NCBI GenBank assembly: GCA_937973965.1
Contig: CALJJQ010000013.1
Span: forward strand, 1 to 64,000
Reading direction: 5' to 3'
DNA: 64,000 nucleotides
From: an uncultured Calothrix sp.
Lineage (GTDB): Bacteria > Cyanobacteriota > Cyanobacteriia > Cyanobacteriales > Nostocaceae
Part shown: piece after piece, positions 18,261-28,669 of the stretch
How the letters are laid out: each line of letters starts with the position of its first letter
How positions within the stretch are numbered: the first letter of the stretch is position 1
Notes under the pieces: generated by a model
What the model was told of the DNA's origin: nothing
Databases searched by the model: none
What the model saw: only the letters and a program-made list of their open reading frames with translations
Made by a program: the position numbers and the translations under genes

Positions 18261-18326
18261 AGTTATTTTCCCTGAGTCTCATTCCCGATTTGCGAGCAAT
18301 TGGGAATTTAGAATCAAAGTCCAAAT

Positions 18327-19157
18327 TTAAACTTTCGGCTCAATGCGACCATAGAACACACCACGAACTTTAACTTCTTTGGGTTCATCGGCTCCTAGGT
18401 CGGTATCAGATGGTTGGATGCTTTCAAATGTACCGGCGATTTCACCACTAGAACTATTGACCTTAGCAATAGACATGGAAATAGTACCGTCTAACACTTC
18501 AACGCGCTTCACGTTTGCTGTTTTGAGTTCTTCCTCATCAGCATGGGCTGGAAGGGCTACAGCATTATCATATCCACTGGCAACACCACGACCTTTCGGG
18601 TCGAGGAAAGTTGCACCACGGTAGGAAGGAACGCGGAAGGAACCTTGAAAATCGGTTGAGGTATTAATGCTGGTTAATCCAGGTTGGCTTTGAGCGACTA
18701 AGCCTTTAACTGTGAATAGGAAGGGAACGCTTTCACCACCAGGAAGTTTAACGGTAATGGCTTGGAAATCAAAACCATCTTTCTCTTTAAAGGTGAGACT
18801 ACCGTCATCATTTACAATCAAATCACCTTGAATTTGGTCAAGGGATGAGGTTTTGCGGGTTAGAACTTTACCTTGGACAAATTCTGGTTTTTGGCGTTTG
18901 TTAGTGGGTTCTTCTTTGACAAAGTATGCTGTTGGTTCTAAGCACAACTCTTTGATGACTAGGGAATCACCTGAATTTAAGGGGATAGAACCACGGCTAG
19001 TTTCAGATAATTGGGGACATTTATTTGCAAGTCCCGTACCTCGAATTTGGTCGTAGGTAAGAGTTTCAACACTTGCGATATCAGATACGTCATTACACGC
19101 AGTCAAAAACCCCATACATAACGCTAAAAATGCAACAATTAAAGCACGATACCTCAT
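18327..19157 (-). CDS. psbO: Photosystem II manganese-stabilising protein PsbO
   Basis: About 276 residues from the ATG at 19157. The N-terminal signal (MRYRALIVAFLALCMGFLTAC) directs export to the thylakoid lumen. Mature sequence includes LTYDQIRGTGLANKCPQL and the partner cysteine in ELCLEPTAYFVKEE, which form the conserved disulfide. Later PsbO blocks are DFQGSFRVPSYRGATFLDPKGRG and the C-terminal VRGVFYGRIEP. PsbO caps and stabilises the Mn4CaO5 cluster of ordinary PSII. The open frame extends 10 codons upstream to 19187, but the ATG at 19157 precedes a standard signal peptide. The gene looks intact and monocistronic. Confidence 0.95.
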   Translation of the reverse strand: MRYRALIVAFLALCMGFLTACNDVSDIASVETLTYDQIRGTGLANKCPQLSETSRGSIPLNSGDSLVIKELCLEPTAYFVKEEPTNKRQKPEFVQGKVLTRKTSSLDQIQGDLIVNDDGSLTFKEKDGFDFQAITVKLPGGESVPFLFTVKGLVAQSQPGLTSINTSTDFQGSFRVPSYRGATFLDPKGRGVASGYDNAVALPAHADEEELKTANVKRVEVLDGTISMSIAKVNSSSGEIAGTFESIQPSDTDLGADEPKEVKVRGVFYGRIEPKV

Positions 19158-19187
19158 GGTCAACCTCAATGTAAAAAAATCGATCAA

Positions 19188-19950
19188 AAATAAAAAAGCT
19201 TGTCAAACTGCACTCCAGGTTTGGTACTAGACAATCAAGGGTTGTCTGACCTGTGTTGAGCGCTGCACCTGAAAACGACAGCGCCTTGAGGGGTCTCCCA
19301 TTTTCGTCTGCGGTTACTTTGACGATTGATGTATGGTCTGAACCCTTTTTGGGCTATGGTTTGGTTCCGCCGCTCGGACGACGGAATCTGTTAGGGATGG
19401 GATCTGAACCTCCATTTCCAAACAGGCAATTAAGTAGGTGTTGATGCAATCAGAATTTTTCTTGTCCGCAGTATAGTTGAATTTCTGGGGATGCAGGACA
19501 CCTAGGTAGGCGTTGTTGCTGATTCGCACCAGAGTTGACGCTTTCTGGTATCCACAATTAATTTTGCACTACTACTTAAATACCAAACACACAGCTTGCA
19601 GTTTTACCATTAGCGGTTGGATGTGGGTGCTGGGAGGTTTCACCCCATCGCGAACCGACAAATGATTCCACAGTCAACAATGGACTCTAACTTGAGCCAG
19701 TTGGGGGGAGAATACTACATTCCACCACTGTGGTTTGCCCCATTTGCTGTGCCTGTTGCTGGGAAATACAGCCAACAGACTAATAAAGGTTTCAGCCAGA
19801 TCATACGATTTTTTCCACCTCAAAATCAAAAGGTTTTGATGATGATTTGAAAATCGAGCGTTGTATTGGTTACGCTGGTTAACTGGCAAACACACGATTT
19901 GAGTTAATCTCAAGTTGAATTTGATTTGGCTTTATGGAACGGAGGGTAGT
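19188..19950. other. Intergenic region upstream of psbO
   Basis: No convincing protein. Probably holds the psbO promoter and leader. G/C-rich inverted segments around 19250-19400 could be structured RNA, but I cannot identify a known family. Confidence 0.4.
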
Positions 19951-20262
19951 ATGGATAACAATTTTGGGGCTGATGCAAGTATTTTATCAGGCAAATTGCA
20001 AGAAATTGATGCGACAGTTCGAGATGCGATCGCGGTTTGTGGGACGGATGTGATTGCGATTCTTGCATTATTACGGAAGTTGGAAGCCTTACATCGGGAA
20101 ATTCGCGACACTGTGTTTCAAGAAAATTTACCGCAAAACCGCCAGCACCTGTATGCTTTGTTACGGGAAATTGAAGCGGAAGGGGGTTGGCCCTATATTG
20201 AACGAATGCGCTTAAAGTCCCTTCTTGTCTATTTGGAACAGCAGGAGGGGAATGGGGAGTAG
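19951..20262 (+). CDS. Small conserved hypothetical protein
   Basis: 103 residues from the ATG at 19951 (MDNNFGADASILSGKLQEI...). Predicted all-helical with several amphipathic stretches (VIAILALLRKLEALHREIRD, HLYALLREIEAEG), no cysteines beyond one and no membrane segment. I do not recognise the family. It ends 16 bp from the stop of the convergent STAND/WD40 gene. The 12 codons upstream to 19915 have no supporting feature. Confidence 0.65.
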   Translation: MDNNFGADASILSGKLQEIDATVRDAIAVCGTDVIAILALLRKLEALHREIRDTVFQENLPQNRQHLYALLREIEAEGGWPYIERMRLKSLLVYLEQQEGNGE

Positions 20263-20277
20263 ATGGGGTGGAAGATA

Positions 20278-23200
20278 TCAACTTGTCTCCTGTCTCCTGT
20301 CTATATCTTCTGATGGACACAAATCGCGATCGCGGCTCTCCAGGTTGGGGTTATGCTGAAGATAATCCCTGATCCAGTTACAACCTTTTTTGGCTAAATC
20401 TTCTAAATCCAGGTTCCACAGTTTAATGGTATGGTCTTCTCCGGCGGAAGCGAGGGTTTTGCCGTCGTTACTAAAGCTAACACTCAGGACTGGAGCAGTG
20501 TGTCCGTTGAGGGTTTTAATTAATTTGCCGTCTCGGCTCCAAAGTTTGACGGTACTATCCCAATTGGCGGCGGCAAGGTATTCTCCATTGGGGCTGAAAT
20601 TGACGGCGTTGACACTATCGCTGTAACCCCGCAGTAGGTTTTGCAACAGGGTTCCGTCCCATTTCCACAATTTGACGCTGTTGTCCCAACTTGCTGTGGC
20701 GAGTATTTTTTCGGTGGGACTAAAACTGGTTCCCATCATCCAAGCGTTTTGCACGGGAAAGGTTTTGAGTAGTTGACCGTCCCGTCGCCACAGTTTGACG
20801 GTGCGGTCATCGCTAGCACTGGCGATGATATTCCCGTCGGGACTAAAGGAGACGTGGTTAATTTGGGCTTGGTGTCCTGACTGGGTATGTAATAATTGTC
20901 CTTCCCGACTCCAAATTTTGATGGTTTTGTTTTTACCGCCAGAAACTAGGAGTGCGCCGTCGGGACTGAAGTTGATGCTGGTAATTTGCTCCTGTGTGTG
21001 AATATTTTTGACTAGAGTACCGTCATATCGCCATAGTTTAATGGTTTTGTCGTAGCTGGCGGTGGCTAAAAGTTGATTGCGGGGATCGAAGCTGACGCTG
21101 GTGACCCGTTCTTGATGACCTTTGAAGGTATGTAAGAGTTGGATTGGGGTTTTCGAGTCGGTGGTGGGAATTTTTCCCCAGAGTTTGACGGTGTTGTCGC
21201 GACTGGCAGAGGCCAGTAATTGACCGTCGGCATTCCAGGCAATACCCATAATTTGCTTGTCGTGACCGGTGAGGACTGGTTGTTGGGGAGCGTCGAGTCG
21301 CCAAATTTTGATGCTTTTGTCGTAGCTAGCGGAGGCGATATTTTTGCCGTCGGGACTGAAGGCAACGCTGACAACCGCGTCACTGTGTCCTTTAAAGGTG
21401 CGCATTCTTGCCCCTTCTAAATTCCACTGGTAAATCATGTTGTCATCGCCGGCGGAGATGAAGGATTTGCCGTCGGGGGCAAAGGCTAAACTCCAGACTA
21501 TGGATGTATGTTGGCTGATGGTGCGCCAACGTTGAAATTTAATTTTGCCGTTGGGGGTAGATTGCCGTCGCCAGATGATAATATCCGTATCCCCACTGCC
21601 TGTGACTAAAGTTTGTCCATCGGGACTAAAGGCGATCGCGCTCACTCCTTTTTGATGTCCTTGTAAGTTGGCAATCAGTTCTCCTGTTCTTGTCCAAATT
21701 TTGACGGTGCTATCTTCTCCGGCGGTGGCAATTAGTTGTCCATCGGGGCTAAATGTCACCCAGTTAATCCGGTTGGTGTGGGCTGGAATTTTTTTCAATA
21801 AGTTACCGTCCCGTTGCCAAATCAATATTTGACCGTCTTTGCCAGCACTGACGATTATCTGATTGTCGGAACTAATGGCGGCGGCGTTGATCCAATCGGT
21901 ATGACCGGTGAGGATGCGATAACTCTGAAATTCTTCGCTGTCTGGTTGACGTTGCCAAATTCGCACGGTTTTATCCATGCTGGTGGTAATCAAACTTTGA
22001 CCATCCAAGCTAAATGTGACGCTGGTAATGGCTTCCGTGTGTCCGGTTAGAGTTTGCAGTAGTTGACCGTTGCTGCGCCAAATTTTCAGGGTTTTATCGG
22101 TGCTAACTGAGGCGATTAATTTGCCATCGGGGCTGTAGGCGACTCCCCAAACGTTATCGACATGTCCTTCCAGCCGGTTAATTTCTGATACTCCGTAAAC
22201 TGCCTGCTGGAGGGCGGTAATTACTCTGACCCTGGTATCGGGTTTGATGATCTCCTCTGAGTGTTGCAGGGCTGTACTGACAGATTGCAGTTGTCGCCAA
22301 GCCCGTAAACTTTCGATTAGGGCATCAAATTCTTTGTGGGAGGCAAATAGGGCTTCGCTGGAAGCGGCAATGGCGGCTATTCTTAAATTGGCTTCACTTT
22401 GTTCGGCGCGGGTTGTTTGACGAATGGCTGCCCGTTTTTGGATGTCGGCGTGCCACCATAATCCCCCAATGGTGGCAGTCATGGTGGCCAAAACTGCCCC
22501 AATTGTGCGTGCTTCCCGCAGACGACGGGCAAGAATTTGGTTTAGTTGTTCTTGGCTGATTTTTTGGGCAACTTCGGCGCGGGTTTTCTCAAATCGGACT
22601 TTTTCTAATTCGGCGACGATACCGTAATTATTTTTTTGACGAATTGGTTCGACTAAATAATCATGCACCAATTGATAGCGATCGCCTGCATCACTATGTA
22701 AACATAATATCAATCCACTACCGACCAATATATCCAAAATCAATTGGCAACTGGTATCAAATTTTGCTCCTAATTCCAGGTTGTGGTTAATTGCGTCTTC
22801 AATTTGGGCTTTACTGCGTAGGGGACGGGTTCCTTTTTCGGAGGTGAGTTCAAACAGTATTTTCCAGGTTAATTGTTCGTTTTCTCGACCACAGTCCCTA
22901 ACTACTGACGATAACCACCGTTCCACCAGCTTTGCCGAACCCCCGGATTCCTGATACTCTTTGAGGGTGGTGATTTTTTCCGATTGCAGTTGTGCGCCAA
23001 CGATTTGTAATTCAATCGGATGGACTTCCGTCTCGTCGTGGGCTAAATCCCTAACTAACTGGTTAATTAATTCATTGCTTAACTCATAGTGCGATCGCGC
23101 TTGCAATACGTCAATCACACCAATTGCCTCTTGAACGGAAAAATTACCGATATAGTAACGAATATCTTTATCGAGTATATTGTGATTAATTGCTCCTAAA

Positions 23201-25347
23201 TCATAACTCGCCGTGCTTTGCTGCTGACTCAAGCGCTCTAATTCTAGTAAATGATGCAGGTAATCTTCCCGTAAGGAAAAAATTATTTTGACAAATGGTA
23301 TATTTAAACACTCACCAATAAACTTATAAAACTGCATCCGTTGACTTTGTTCTTTGACCACGAAGAAAAACTCTTCCAATTGGTCAAAAATTAATACCAC
23401 TGTGGAATTGCGCTCCGTTAATTCCCGGATTTTATGCAGCAGTACTTGGGTGGTAAATTTAGCCGATACGGACAAATCCACCTGAGCCAGGGCCATATTT
23501 AAATTGCGAGCGAGGACAGTAATCCAATCACTATATACAGAAATCAGCAACACCTTGGCAGTGCGATCGCCGAGAACTTGATCCTGGAGGGTGGGAACTA
23601 ATCCGGCTTTGAGGATGGAGCTTTTACCCACACCGGAAGGACCATGTACCACCGTTAATTTACAATCGGTGCGGGCAATCCTTTCAATTAATCTTTGCAC
23701 ATCCTTTTGTCGTCCCGAAGCGGCAATTTCTTGGGCTACTGCTTCCGGGATGTGGGGAGTGGTGCGGCGGTCTAAAGCTGGATTGAGCTTGTAGCGTTGG
23801 GGTTGGAGTTGACTTGCACCAATAAAAGCCCGGAAACCGTACTGATGTTCGATTTGGATTTTTTCTTGCTTGAGTAGAAATGCCTCATTGTAATCCCGAC
23901 GCTCAAAAAAGTACAGCGATCGCAATTCTTCAACAATCTCTAAATACAAAGCCGGTTCATACTGCAATTCGCAAACAACTTTCGCCCATTCTAAATTATT
24001 AATCGCCTCCTCCGATTCTCCTAAATGCCACTGGGCGCGACCAAGTAACAACAAATACCAACTTTCCTGTTGGCGGGACACATTGGCAGCCGTCTCAGCT
24101 ACGGACAAGGCCATATTTGCCAATTCATAGGCTTTGAGCCAATCTCCCCGGGCACCAGCCACAGCCGCCAAAAAGCCGTAATCCTGGGCAACTTGGGCTG
24201 CACTTCCATTCTCCTGATGTAATTTTAAAGCTTGTTGGGCTAAATCCTCCAACTCATCCCAAGCCTGGAGGCGTTGCAGCATTTCGCAAACCGCAGCCAA
24301 AAACTTGGCCACCAAATCCGGACGCTGGGCAGATTTAAAGCGGTAGATACAGCGTTCAAACCAACTGTGAGCTTCACGCCAATAGCTGACATTCAGGGCT
24401 GGACGTAAATCAGCCATCCGTCGGTAGCATAAACCGATATGGAACAATACCACCCCTTGGCGTAAACAAGCAGTATGGGGGGAAAAAATAGCACTTTTGG
24501 CGGCTATATCCGGTAAACTGGTCGATGTCGCCTGTTGTTGCCACAAAGCCAAACTAGATTGATAGTGAGCGATCGCGGTTTCAATTTCATCGCTGCTGTA
24601 GGCATCTCGTCCCAATACAAACTCTAAATTTGCTTCTAATTCCGGTTCTAGGCTAATATTATATAAATTCTTCAAATCATGGCGAGCAGCTGTAATTTCT
24701 TGACGATTTTGTGAACCCGGATCAACATTTAAAGCCGCATTAGAAAGAAAATGCTCCGCTCCTGCTGCCAATATCTGCTCAAACAAAGGCTCCGTTTGCT
24801 GGCGAATCAACCCAATTAAATCTCCAGCTGCCATCTCAAACTTAATGGTTGTCGCGGCCCAACTTTTAAAATCAGGTGCTAATCGAGACAACATCGCCGC
24901 AGTCTCATCCTTCAACCATAGCACCAAGGGAAACGGAAATGTATCGGCATAAATATCTCTAGCTTGATTTAAACCAGTCAACAAATCCTCAATCGCCGTT
25001 ACCGATTCCAACCCAAACACCATCACCGCCGAAGGTGGACTATCACTAGCCACCGCCGGAATATCTAAATAAAGTTCCGAAATAATCGTCTTATGTAAAT
25101 TTACTGTTGTCTGCGGCGATAAAAACACCTCACGGATATTCACATCTTTAGTCAATATCCGCAACTCATCCAGAATCTGCTGGGACAGTTGCCGGTAATT
25201 ACACCGAACCAGAATTAAGGAAAAATTTCCACCAGAAAGTGCGATCGCTCGAATCAACCTTTGTAAAGAACGTTGATTGAGGGTGGCAAGAGAATGATTT
25301 GCCACACCTTCAGAAATAGTCGCAGTAGTGAATTCCCACTGGGTCAT
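20278..25347 (-). CDS. TPR - STAND NTPase - WD40 giant protein
   Basis: About 1689 residues (numbers below count from a possible earlier start 10 codons upstream). Residues ~10-210 form an alpha/beta domain with a hydrophobic FSLILVRCNY strand but no P-loop. Residues ~240-510 are TPR-like helices. A STAND-type NTPase follows, with Walker A GPSGVGKS at 579-586 and Walker B VLIFDQLEE near 661-669, then the winged-helix segment. A short coiled/hydrophobic stretch around 960-1010 precedes about 14 WD40 repeats (roughly 1090-1660), each with the recurrent FSPDGxxIxS and KxWRxDG signature. STAND proteins are ligand-triggered oligomerising switches; several are antiviral sensors, but no effector nuclease or protease is recognisable here. 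A P-loop ATPase gene lies upstream on the same strand. Confidence 0.85.
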   Translation of the reverse strand: MTQWEFTTATISEGVANHSLATLNQRSLQRLIRAIALSGGNFSLILVRCNYRQLSQQILDELRILTKDVNIREVFLSPQTTVNLHKTIISELYLDIPAVASDSPPSAVMVFGLESVTAIEDLLTGLNQARDIYADTFPFPLVLWLKDETAAMLSRLAPDFKSWAATTIKFEMAAGDLIGLIRQQTEPLFEQILAAGAEHFLSNAALNVDPGSQNRQEITAARHDLKNLYNISLEPELEANLEFVLGRDAYSSDEIETAIAHYQSSLALWQQQATSTSLPDIAAKSAIFSPHTACLRQGVVLFHIGLCYRRMADLRPALNVSYWREAHSWFERCIYRFKSAQRPDLVAKFLAAVCEMLQRLQAWDELEDLAQQALKLHQENGSAAQVAQDYGFLAAVAGARGDWLKAYELANMALSVAETAANVSRQQESWYLLLLGRAQWHLGESEEAINNLEWAKVVCELQYEPALYLEIVEELRSLYFFERRDYNEAFLLKQEKIQIEHQYGFRAFIGASQLQPQRYKLNPALDRRTTPHIPEAVAQEIAASGRQKDVQRLIERIARTDCKLTVVHGPSGVGKSSILKAGLVPTLQDQVLGDRTAKVLLISVYSDWITVLARNLNMALAQVDLSVSAKFTTQVLLHKIRELTERNSTVVLIFDQLEEFFFVVKEQSQRMQFYKFIGECLNIPFVKIIFSLREDYLHHLLELERLSQQQSTASYDLGAINHNILDKDIRYYIGNFSVQEAIGVIDVLQARSHYELSNELINQLVRDLAHDETEVHPIELQIVGAQLQSEKITTLKEYQESGGSAKLVERWLSSVVRDCGRENEQLTWKILFELTSEKGTRPLRSKAQIEDAINHNLELGAKFDTSCQLILDILVGSGLILCLHSDAGDRYQLVHDYLVEPIRQKNNYGIVAELEKVRFEKTRAEVAQKISQEQLNQILARRLREARTIGAVLATMTATIGGLWWHADIQKRAAIRQTTRAEQSEANLRIAAIAASSEALFASHKEFDALIESLRAWRQLQSVSTALQHSEEIIKPDTRVRVITALQQAVYGVSEINRLEGHVDNVWGVAYSPDGKLIASVSTDKTLKIWRSNGQLLQTLTGHTEAITSVTFSLDGQSLITTSMDKTVRIWQRQPDSEEFQSYRILTGHTDWINAAAISSDNQIIVSAGKDGQILIWQRDGNLLKKIPAHTNRINWVTFSPDGQLIATAGEDSTVKIWTRTGELIANLQGHQKGVSAIAFSPDGQTLVTGSGDTDIIIWRRQSTPNGKIKFQRWRTISQHTSIVWSLAFAPDGKSFISAGDDNMIYQWNLEGARMRTFKGHSDAVVSVAFSPDGKNIASASYDKSIKIWRLDAPQQPVLTGHDKQIMGIAWNADGQLLASASRDNTVKLWGKIPTTDSKTPIQLLHTFKGHQERVTSVSFDPRNQLLATASYDKTIKLWRYDGTLVKNIHTQEQITSINFSPDGALLVSGGKNKTIKIWSREGQLLHTQSGHQAQINHVSFSPDGNIIASASDDRTVKLWRRDGQLLKTFPVQNAWMMGTSFSPTEKILATASWDNSVKLWKWDGTLLQNLLRGYSDSVNAVNFSPNGEYLAAANWDSTVKLWSRDGKLIKTLNGHTAPVLSVSFSNDGKTLASAGEDHTIKLWNLDLEDLAKKGCNWIRDYLQHNPNLESRDRDLCPSEDIDRRQETS

Positions 25348-25729
25348 AACATCAATTTGGGTGATATACCAGTACAAGCTGCCGACAGGCTGTCAAAATA
25401 GGATTCTGTCATTTACTCCTTAACTCCGATACTGTAGAATTACGGATATAACTACGTAATTTACGCAATCCAGGCAATTATGACTGTAAATTCACCTATA
25501 TTGAGTTAAAACAATCATTTACTCGGTTTTTTGTTGTAAGGGAGTGGATAGAGACGCGACATGTGGCGTCTATAGGGGAGTGGGGAGTAGGAAAAGAGGA
25601 ACCACCGGATCGTCTGTAGGAAAGTAGGGAGTGGAAAAGCACAGAGAGGTGCGAAGATAATTGCGTATCTGAGTATTCCCGTATTATCAGTCATTTCCCT
25701 TACCTTCAGTCTCCATATCTCCTGACTCC

Positions 25730-25824
25730 CAATACGGTTCGGTTAATGATTTTTCGTGGTGATTTCGGTAGACGCGATATATCGCTACAATTACTTTGGT
25801 TTTTTTCTGATCCGAACCGTATTA
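25730..25824 (+). mobile_element. ~95-bp MITE with CAATACGGTTCGG ends
   Basis: The left end CAATACGGTTCGGTTAATGA and right end TGATCCGAACCGTATT are inverted repeats. A second, inverted copy lies at 39615-39720. It includes a GACGCGATATATCGC palindrome, so one dispersed family is nested in another. It sits between the STAND gene and the upstream ATPase gene; the surrounding 25348-25729 gap contains only heptamer tracts and GAGACG-type palindromes. Confidence 0.75.
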
Positions 25825-25841
25825 TACTGACTCCTGTCTCT

Positions 25842-27200
25842 TCACATCGTGACCGGTTTCACCTCCAAATCAGTACGTAACTGTTGTTGCCAAGCACTGA
25901 CCTTTTCGGTTTCCGCCAAAGCAGGACTAATGCCAAACCAGCGTCCACTCATATCCCGATATTCGTATACAAACATACTACGTAATAGGCGTTGATACTC
26001 GGTTTCACCCTTCACACTTTGTTGTTGAACAACTTCGTATAACAATTCCCACTCGGTATCATCAATTGCCAGTAACAAATCATCTCGATAATCCTTGATG
26101 ACTGCTTCCAAGCATTCTCGAGAAAAGGGTGGGTCTTGACGTTGCAAACAACTATACAGTAATCCCAATAAATTCCGAATATGTCCACCACTGACACGAC
26201 ACAAGCGATCCAAAGTAGCCGGAGCATCGAAAACTTCGTGAATTAACCCTAATCTGGCATTCCACGGGACTTCCGGGAAAGCACGGGCCATGACTAATTG
26301 GCGTAAAAGCACCATTCCCGGTTCATGGTCACTACCATCGCGCTGTCGAACTAATACCATCGGTAGCACCTTGGGAGCAATCCCTCCTCCCAAGCGATTT
26401 TTCAAGGTTTCACATTCATTGGAGAAAATTAATGTTAAGGGGATTGTATAAACCAAATGGCAATTGAGACGACGTAGCTGTTCTCCCCGGTCGATAAATA
26501 AATACTCCGGTTGCGATCGCCCACTAGCCATTGGTCGCATATCCACCCGGTCTAAGTTATCAACAATGACAACTAAACCCTTGTTTCCCTTGGTTTTGAG
26601 TTGTTGGTTAGCCTTATCTAAAATTTCTTCGTTAATGGCCTGTAAAATACTGTTGGTACGTGGCTCCAAATACTGACGTAATTGAGTTCTCAGTTGGGGA
26701 CTGTCTTTGGTACGAGTGCTAATCTTAGCAATTCCCAAGGAAATTTCACCGTTTACTTCAATGGGTGTTTGCAAAAAATCACCTATTTCCCGAAATAAAT
26801 TAGCAAAATAACTGGGTTTGAGTGTAATCCCTCTATTTTCCAAACTGATGCTGACCTGACGGGCAATACTTAATAAAATATCACTGACATCGATATCCGC
26901 CATATCCAGGTCTTGACTGGACTCAAAATATACTACGTGAAATCCCGCTGCCTCTAATTCGGACTTTAAACGCTGAAGCTCTGTAGATTTCCCACAACCA
27001 ATATGTCCTGTAAATAATTGACAGGTGGGTTCATCCGGGGAAATACGGACAATTGTCCGTTGAAGTTCCTCAACAATCTTACACCCCCGCACATCGGAAA
27101 AATCAATGTAGTACTGACGGTCAAGTTCATCACCAATAACTAGAGTTTTACTGGGGTTACAGGCTTTAAAAAATCTGGACAAATTAAGATTTGTTTTCAT
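25842..27200 (-). CDS. P-loop ATPase paired with the STAND/WD40 gene
   Basis: 452 residues from the ATG at 27200. After an N-terminal region (TLVIGDELDRQYYIDFSDVRG) comes Walker A GHIGCGKST (about residues 65-73) and a Walker B strand GLVVIVDNLDRVD, as in STAND/AAA+-like ATPases. The C-terminal half includes GGHIRNLLGLLYSCLQRQD, resembling the sensor/arginine region of Orc/Cdc6-like or KAP-type NTPases. No membrane segment or effector domain is seen. I recall similar ATP-binding proteins in cyanobacteria adjacent to large TPR/WD40 NTPases, and the same orientation here (495 bp apart, with a MITE between) suggests joint action. The partner function is unknown. Confidence 0.8.
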   Translation of the reverse strand: MKTNLNLSRFFKACNPSKTLVIGDELDRQYYIDFSDVRGCKIVEELQRTIVRISPDEPTCQLFTGHIGCGKSTELQRLKSELEAAGFHVVYFESSQDLDMADIDVSDILLSIARQVSISLENRGITLKPSYFANLFREIGDFLQTPIEVNGEISLGIAKISTRTKDSPQLRTQLRQYLEPRTNSILQAINEEILDKANQQLKTKGNKGLVVIVDNLDRVDMRPMASGRSQPEYLFIDRGEQLRRLNCHLVYTIPLTLIFSNECETLKNRLGGGIAPKVLPMVLVRQRDGSDHEPGMVLLRQLVMARAFPEVPWNARLGLIHEVFDAPATLDRLCRVSGGHIRNLLGLLYSCLQRQDPPFSRECLEAVIKDYRDDLLLAIDDTEWELLYEVVQQQSVKGETEYQRLLRSMFVYEYRDMSGRWFGISPALAETEKVSAWQQQLRTDLEVKPVTM

Positions 27201-28669
27201 GTAGATGCTAGTTTTTCCCAAATATTGCTATAGATAATCACCCTTATATACTTCACACGCTGATATATTGCCCTTTTGGTTTGTTGAATGTTGACAGGTG
27301 ACAGTTAATTAACGTGGAAAGTATACATTCCTCCATTCTTCACGAACCCTTAGGACCCAGAAGAAGTAGGGAGTAGTCAATCTCACTTTTCGGACAAAGT
27401 TAATTGCCAGACATGAGGCTGTTATTGCTACTATTTCCCCATAGGGGCATAATCTTTTTTCCCTTGATGGTAATTTCCGATATTCGTCTTTTTTACACCC
27501 TGTTTTCATGTTTTGACAATTTTCACCTGACTAGAGGAAATTACGGTTGACTCACCTCAAATAGAGGAGGTAAATAAACTTTCTGTACATCTTTATATAC
27601 ATAGTCTCCCAATTTCTCTCCTAGCTAGGATCGGTTTTCAATGATTACAGGAAACAAAAAGTTTGATTTTATACGTATTGTCAACCAGGTCACTCATAGA
27701 AATGGGGTCTTTGACACCCAAAGAGGTAAAAGTGGATAGAAACAAGATTCCCAATTACCGACTCCCCACTTCCTTCTTTAAGGATTTTTCATTTTTTGAT
27801 GAATGTCATGGTAGTCTTATCACTAAGTCTCTTACTTGTCAAACTTCATTAGGAGTATTTTCAGGAATGTATTTTCTACCTTGATGGTTTCGTCATGATT
27901 TGTTTACGTGACACATCCATAATTAGTTACTATTTTTTTGTGGATGGAGTAAAATTCATCTACGGGTCAGGGCATTACGAAGGTGATCTAAATAGAAGAG
28001 GCATCTACTAACTGCATACATTAGTAAATATTATTTATTCAGCAATTAGAGATTGTGAGTCATTATTGTTTGTAGATGTCCGTGGGTGGTATTTTTTGTA
28101 CGCTGCTGTCTTTCCATCAAGCTATGCAGAGATAGTTACAGAGCAAGAAAATGAATCTAAGGGTCAATCCCACAAACCAGTAGCAGCTTGTCTCCAAAAA
28201 CGCTCATGGGGGTATTCGCAGGGTAATCTAGAATCCAAAATTGTTTATATTGCGAGCGGTTAGCTGTATCACCTCACTCAAGGGTATTTTCCGGATGTGG
28301 AAAGTCCTATTTCTCAAGGTTTTTAGTATAGCTGATGGGGATAGGGTAATTCCAACTCAACATTTAGAGATCAATTACTCCACTGGTGAAGTTCACAGTA
28401 CTTTTGTATAGTTAAGATTCAACTTTTGGACATACGGGTTAAATTAGCGATCGCGTACCTTTACACGTATATTTTTGTAGTTTTTGCTTAGAACTAGGGT
28501 GTTGGGATGGAAGCTAATTAATTGAGGATTTTAGTCATAAATTGGAAAAAATCACGGAAAAATGTAGCAAAAATAGACTGTAATCGTTAATCTATAACTG
28601 CTAGTTTTATTTAACTGACACAAATTAAACGACTGCTCGAATATTGTACTGAAGACGGAAGGGTCTTGA
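27201..28669. other. 1.5-kb region without a recognisable gene
   Basis: Short frames near 27663 and 28066 have no recognisable similarity or convincing ribosome-binding sites. The part at 27255-27300 resembles 563-610. The proximal part probably carries the promoter of the ATPase gene and the distal part that of ftsQ. Confidence 0.5.

Noticed and set aside
28066-28263. A 65-codon frame in the 27.2-28.7 kb gap
   Set aside because: No ribosome-binding site, no similarity, and composition like the surrounding non-coding DNA.
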